A DNA stretch of 64,000 bases from Burkholderia sp. Ax-1719 (lineage in GTDB: Bacteria; Pseudomonadota; Gammaproteobacteria; Burkholderiales; Burkholderiaceae). Under the pieces are notes generated by a model. That model had not been told where the DNA came from and searched no databases. It saw only the letters and a program-made list of their open reading frames with translations. The stretch covers positions 159,236 through 223,235 of the forward strand of contig NZ_VWWJ01000011.1 in assembly GCF_011753055.1 (NCBI RefSeq), written 5' to 3'. The translations under genes were made by a program, and so were the position numbers. Positions 60,567 to 64,000 of the stretch are shown here, one piece after another (within the stretch, counting starts at the first letter, position 1; every line of letters starts with the position of its first letter).

Positions 60567-63500
60567 TTATTCGGGCTGTCCCGGCACCAGCACTTCGCGG
60601 CTGCCGTTGATGCCCATCGGCGAGACCAGACCCGCCGCTTCCATCTGTTCGACCAGACGCGCGGCGCGGTTATAGCCGATGCGCAACTGACGTTGCACCG
60701 ACGAGATCGACGCACGCCGCGTACGCACGACGAACGCGACGGCTTCGTCGTAAAGCGGATCGGCTTCCGCCTCGGGCGACTCGCCGAACAGATCCTGCGG
60801 CGCGCCTTCGCCGGCCGGGCCGTCGAGAATGCCCTCGACGTATTCCGGCTCGCCGAACTGCTTCAGATACTCCACCACCGCATGCACTTCCTCGTCGGCG
60901 ACGAATGCGCCGTGCACGCGCTGCGGATAGCCCGTGCCAGGCGGCAGGAACAGCATGTCGCCCTGGCCGAGCAGCGATTCCGCGCCCATCTGGTCGAGAA
61001 TCGTGCGCGAGTCGATCTTCGACGACACCTGGAACGCCACGCGCGTCGGAATGTTCGCCTTGATGAGACCCGTGATGACGTCCACCGACGGACGCTGCGT
61101 GGCGAGAATCAGGTGGATGCCCGCCGCGCGCGCCTTCTGCGCGAGACGCGCGATCAGCTCTTCGATCTTCTTGCCCGCCACCATCATCAGGTCGGCGAGT
61201 TCGTCGATCACGACGACGATCATCGGCAGCGGCGAGAGCGGTTCGGGCGCTTCGGGCGTGAGCGAGAACGGATTGCCGATCTTGCGCTCGTTGGCTTCGG
61301 CGTCGCGGATCTTCTGGTTGAAACCCGCGAGATTGCGCACGCCTACTGCCGACATCAGGCGGTAGCGCTTTTCCATTTCGCCCACGCACCAGTTCAGCGC
61401 GTTGGCCGCGAGCTTCATATCCGTCACGACCGGCGCGAGCAGGTGCGGAATGCCTTCGTAGACGGACAGCTCCAGCATCTTCGGGTCGATCATGATGAGG
61501 CGCACATCCTCGGGCGTCGCCTTGTAGAGCAGCGAGAGGATCATCGCGTTGATCGCGACCGACTTGCCCGAACCGGTCGTGCCCGCGACCAGCATGTGCG
61601 GCGCCTTGGCGAGATCGGTGACGACCGGCAGGCCGACGATGTCCTTGCCCATCGCGATCGTGAGCTTCGATTGCGAGCGCTGATACGGCGTCGATTCGAG
61701 GATCTCCGACAGGCGGATCATCTGCCGCCTCGCGTTCGGCAATTCGAGACCCATGCAGGTCTTGCCGGGAATCGTCTCGACCACGCGGATCGACGTCAGG
61801 CCCAGGCCGCGCGACAGATCCTTCATCAGGCCAACGATCTGGCTGCCACGCACGCCCAGCGCAGGCTCGACTTCGAAGCGCGTGATGACCGGGCCGGCGG
61901 ACGCGCCGACCACCGTGACCGGCACCTTGAATTCCTGCAGGCGCTGCTCGATCAGCTGGCTGGTTTCGGCGAGCTTTTCTTCGGAGACGTATTCGATTTC
62001 CTGCGACGAACGCTCCAGCAGATCGAAGCCCGGAAGCTCGACCGCCGAGGCGCTGAGCGGCTGGAATTCGAACGACGTCGGCGCGTGGCCGCGCACGGGC
62101 TGGCGTGCGGTTTCTGCTGCGGGCGCGGGCGCTGGCGCGGCTGTTTCGACCGGAGCAACCGATGCGGCGGGCGCGACTGCGGCGGCCGGCGCGGGCGCTT
62201 GCTCCCACGGCGGCGTGAGGTCTGCGGGCGGTGCGATCGGTGCGATCGGCATGATCGGGGCGAAGCTGGCGGCAGCGCCCGGTTCCGGCGGAAGGTGCCA
62301 TGCGGGCGCAGCCGGGATCGGTACGACAGGTGCGGGCTCGATGGGCGCTGCTGGCGTGAGAGCCGTCTCCCATGGCGGCGCGACCGGCGCGGGCGCGGCG
62401 ACTGGCGGGATGATCGGCATGTGCCACGCGGGCGAGGGCAGCTCTACTTCAGGCGCTACAACGGGGCTGGCGCCAGCAGGGGCCGCAGGCGCGATTGCAT
62501 CGGTTGCGGCTGCAACCGGATGGGGCGCGACTATCGCCGGTGCGGTGGTGCCCACTGCCGTGCCCACCGCCGCGCCGACTGCCGCGCTGGTGATGCCCGG
62601 CGTGACGGCAGCCACGGCGGCGGCCGCAGCGACGGGCGCAGCGATGGCAAACGGCTCAGCTTCGGGCTGCGCTTCGACCGGTGCGCTCTCAACCGGAGCA
62701 GGCGCCGGACGAACGATCTCGATAGCGGGCGCTTCGGTCGCGAAGCTGGCTTGCGCAACGAGGGGCTCGGGCGCTTGTTCTGCCGGAGCGGTTTCTGCCG
62801 GTTCAACGTCAAAGGCGACGGGTTCTTCGAGCGGCGCGGCTTCGTGCACAGGCATCGCCTCGTGCACTTCCGGCGCGGAAGCGTCCACGCTGCCTGGCAG
62901 CGGCTGCGCTTCGACGATGGACGGGGTATCGGCTTCGAAGTGGGTTGCTTCCGTGGCTTTCGCTTCTTCCTCTTCCGCGGCGCGTGCGATGAACGTCGGC
63001 AGCGCGGCGCTGAACGCGGCGGTGAACGCATCGACGGCGGGCATCAGCGGCTCGTCCACTTCGGGCGCGTGCGCAACTTCCGCTTCGACTGCCGGTTCTT
63101 CGATTTCCTCTTCCTGCTGAGCGATCTGCGCTGGGGCCGTCACGAGACGCGGGAAGCGCACGATGTTGCTGACGGTTTCGACGGCGGGTTCCGGTGCGTG
63201 CTCGACGGCTTCCGTCGTGCCGACGGGCGCAGGCGCAGGGGCGGGCGCTTCGGCTTCATCGGCCACCGGTTCGTCATCGAGCATCACCCACGGCATGCCG
63301 TTGTCGAAGTTCGGCCAGTTCACCGGCGTTTCCGCCGTCGCGGCGGGCTCTGCCGCCGACGCAGGCTCATCGTCCTGCGCGCCGACGAGGAAGTCGGGCA
63401 AGCCGTTCCCGGCGTTTTGCGTCGTCTCGATAGACGGTGCTTCGGCTTGCAGCGGCGCAACGAGTTCGGGTTCGGCCTTGGTCTGAACGGGTTCAGGCAA

Positions 63501-64000
63501 GGCAACCGGCGCTTCCTGAACTTCAGGGATGGCTTCGTGCACAACCGTGCCTGGCGCTTCCGCGAGGGTTTGAACGGGCGCTTCGTGTTCTTCAGCGCCG
63601 ATGTGCTCGCTGTGATCCAGCGCCTCAACCGGCTCGGCGATCTGTGGCGCGGCCATCGCGGACTGAGCGTGCTCAGGCGTCACCGTCGTCGACTCGGCAA
63701 CGTTGGCGAGCGCTGGTGCTTCAGCCTGCACGACCGGCTCATCGACACTGTTGCGGCGCGCGAGGCTCGCGCCTGCCAGCGACGTCCAGCGCGCGGCATT
63801 CTCTTCGATCGATCGCAGCGTTTCGAGCACGCTGGAAGAAAGCGGCGCCTGCTCGGCGGCGGGCGCGGGCGTGGTCGGGCGCGAGTAGGCGGGCGTGACC
63901 GGGCTGACCTCGGCAATCGGTGCGGTGACGGGCGCGGCGATCGGTGGGCTGAGCGTCGGGCTGAGCGGGGCCGGCGTGCGCACAGCCCGACGCTCAGCCC
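60567..64000 (-). CDS. ftsK: DNA translocase FtsK (3' part; N-terminus off the right edge)
   Basis: At least 1138 residues are visible; the frame is still open at the edge, so the membrane N-terminus lies outside. About the first 640 visible residues are an Ala/Pro/Glu/Val-rich linker. Then the motor: GTTGSGKSVAINAMILSL (Walker A), MIVVVIDELADLMMVAG (Walker B), LILATQRPSVDVITGLIK. The C-terminal gamma winged helix (AVAFVVRTRRASISSVQRQL, NRAARLVEQMEAAGLVS) reads polar KOPS DNA. FtsK pumps chromosome ends through the septum and activates XerCD at dif. Confidence 0.95.
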   Translation of the reverse strand, partial: AERRAVRTPAPLSPTLSPPIAAPVTAPIAEVSPVTPAYSRPTTPAPAAEQAPLSSSVLETLRSIEENAARWTSLAGASLARRNSVDEPVVQAEAPALANVAESTTVTPEHAQSAMAAPQIAEPVEALDHSEHIGAEEHEAPVQTLAEAPGTVVHEAIPEVQEAPVALPEPVQTKAEPELVAPLQAEAPSIETTQNAGNGLPDFLVGAQDDEPASAAEPAATAETPVNWPNFDNGMPWVMLDDEPVADEAEAPAPAPAPVGTTEAVEHAPEPAVETVSNIVRFPRLVTAPAQIAQQEEEIEEPAVEAEVAHAPEVDEPLMPAVDAFTAAFSAALPTFIARAAEEEEAKATEATHFEADTPSIVEAQPLPGSVDASAPEVHEAMPVHEAAPLEEPVAFDVEPAETAPAEQAPEPLVAQASFATEAPAIEIVRPAPAPVESAPVEAQPEAEPFAIAAPVAAAAAVAAVTPGITSAAVGAAVGTAVGTTAPAIVAPHPVAAATDAIAPAAPAGASPVVAPEVELPSPAWHMPIIPPVAAPAPVAPPWETALTPAAPIEPAPVVPIPAAPAWHLPPEPGAAASFAPIMPIAPIAPPADLTPPWEQAPAPAAAVAPAASVAPVETAAPAPAPAAETARQPVRGHAPTSFEFQPLSASAVELPGFDLLERSSQEIEYVSEEKLAETSQLIEQRLQEFKVPVTVVGASAGPVITRFEVEPALGVRGSQIVGLMKDLSRGLGLTSIRVVETIPGKTCMGLELPNARRQMIRLSEILESTPYQRSQSKLTIAMGKDIVGLPVVTDLAKAPHMLVAGTTGSGKSVAINAMILSLLYKATPEDVRLIMIDPKMLELSVYEGIPHLLAPVVTDMKLAANALNWCVGEMEKRYRLMSAVGVRNLAGFNQKIRDAEANERKIGNPFSLTPEAPEPLSPLPMIVVVIDELADLMMVAGKKIEELIARLAQKARAAGIHLILATQRPSVDVITGLIKANIPTRVAFQVSSKIDSRTILDQMGAESLLGQGDMLFLPPGTGYPQRVHGAFVADEEVHAVVEYLKQFGEPEYVEGILDGPAGEGAPQDLFGESPEAEADPLYDEAVAFVVRTRRASISSVQRQLRIGYNRAARLVEQMEAAGLVSPMGINGSREVLVPGQPE
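63946..64000. repeat. 18-bp perfect inverted repeat at the window edge
   Basis: GGGCTGAGCGTCGGGCTG (63946-63963) and its exact reverse complement (63983-64000) flank 19 bases inside the ftsK linker. The repeat may continue past the edge. Confidence 0.75.

Noticed and set aside
61753..63120. Plus-strand Gly/Ala/Ser/Thr-rich frame opposite ftsK
   Set aside because: It looks like a PE-PGRS-type protein but is only the antisense of the Ala/Pro/Glu-rich FtsK linker.

Overview
The window is a gene-dense, high-GC stretch of a beta-proteobacterial chromosome. The gene families, the conserved small proteins and the metabolic content (polyhydroxyalkanoate depolymerase, the MctP/DUF3311 pair, MocR and LysR regulators) fit Burkholderia sensu lato, most likely Paraburkholderia or Caballeronia. 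The housekeeping genes (parE-parC, htpG, tal, nth, ubiC, ftsK, a tRNA-Arg) indicate a primary chromosome. I see no insertion sequence, integrase, CRISPR array or prophage.

Left part (1-11.6 kb): a small membrane protein, a sigma-54-dependent response regulator, two small disordered proteins and trehalose-6-phosphate synthase (otsA). On the minus strand follow a glycine-zipper membrane protein, a DHA2-type exporter, a YbhB/Raf-kinase-inhibitor-like protein and a Dcm cytosine methyltransferase (with an N-terminal helix-turn-helix) coupled to a Vsr mismatch endonuclease. Three small conserved or hypothetical genes, tRNA-Arg(CCT) and a rubredoxin close this part.

Middle-left (11.7-26.7 kb): a DUF4399 protein, the ABC-F protein Uup, a MntA/HepT toxin-antitoxin pair, parE-parC and a CopD-like protein. 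A LysR-controlled cluster then pairs an MHS transporter with an M20 carbamoylase-type amidohydrolase and a histone-deacetylase-like acetylpolyamine amidohydrolase. A visibly AT-richer pair (DUF6402-like protein plus membrane-anchored partner) looks acquired and has the form of an effector-immunity or two-component toxin module.

Middle (26.7-46.7 kb): a Cache-GGDEF-EAL protein, then a MocR-controlled minus-strand group (VOC protein, DMT exporter, aminotransferase, RidA, PhzF-like). Between the MocR gene and this group lie clustered CGGTAC repeats. Next come htpG with a textbook sigma-32 promoter, a small repeat protein, ubiC (probably leaderless) overlapping a uracil/deoxyinosine DNA glycosylase, and a TonB-domain lipoprotein. 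A spermidine-synthase-like protein here carries a ~220-residue histone-H1-like Lys/Ala/Pro tail. The DUF3311-MctP symporter operon, a FUSC protein, a PhnB-like VOC protein and transaldolase complete the part.

Right part (46.7-64 kb): a BenE-family transporter, a MoxR ATPase/VWA pair divergent from two c-type cytochromes, a DUF1841 protein, nth, an RsxB-like ferredoxin without membrane anchor, a TetR regulator, intracellular PHB depolymerase and a GH15 glycosidase. A DUF3096 protein, an exported beta-propeller lactonase and the 3' part of ftsK (running off the right edge) end the window.

OtsA and the GH15 enzyme could form a trehalose/glucan cycle. PhaZ, MctP and the PLP/RidA group point to carbon-storage and amino-acid turnover. 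The most unusual items are the histone-like-tailed spermidine-synthase homologue, the AT-rich DUF6402-like pair, the MocR operator array, the putative leaderless ubiC and the HTH-Dcm/Vsr pair.
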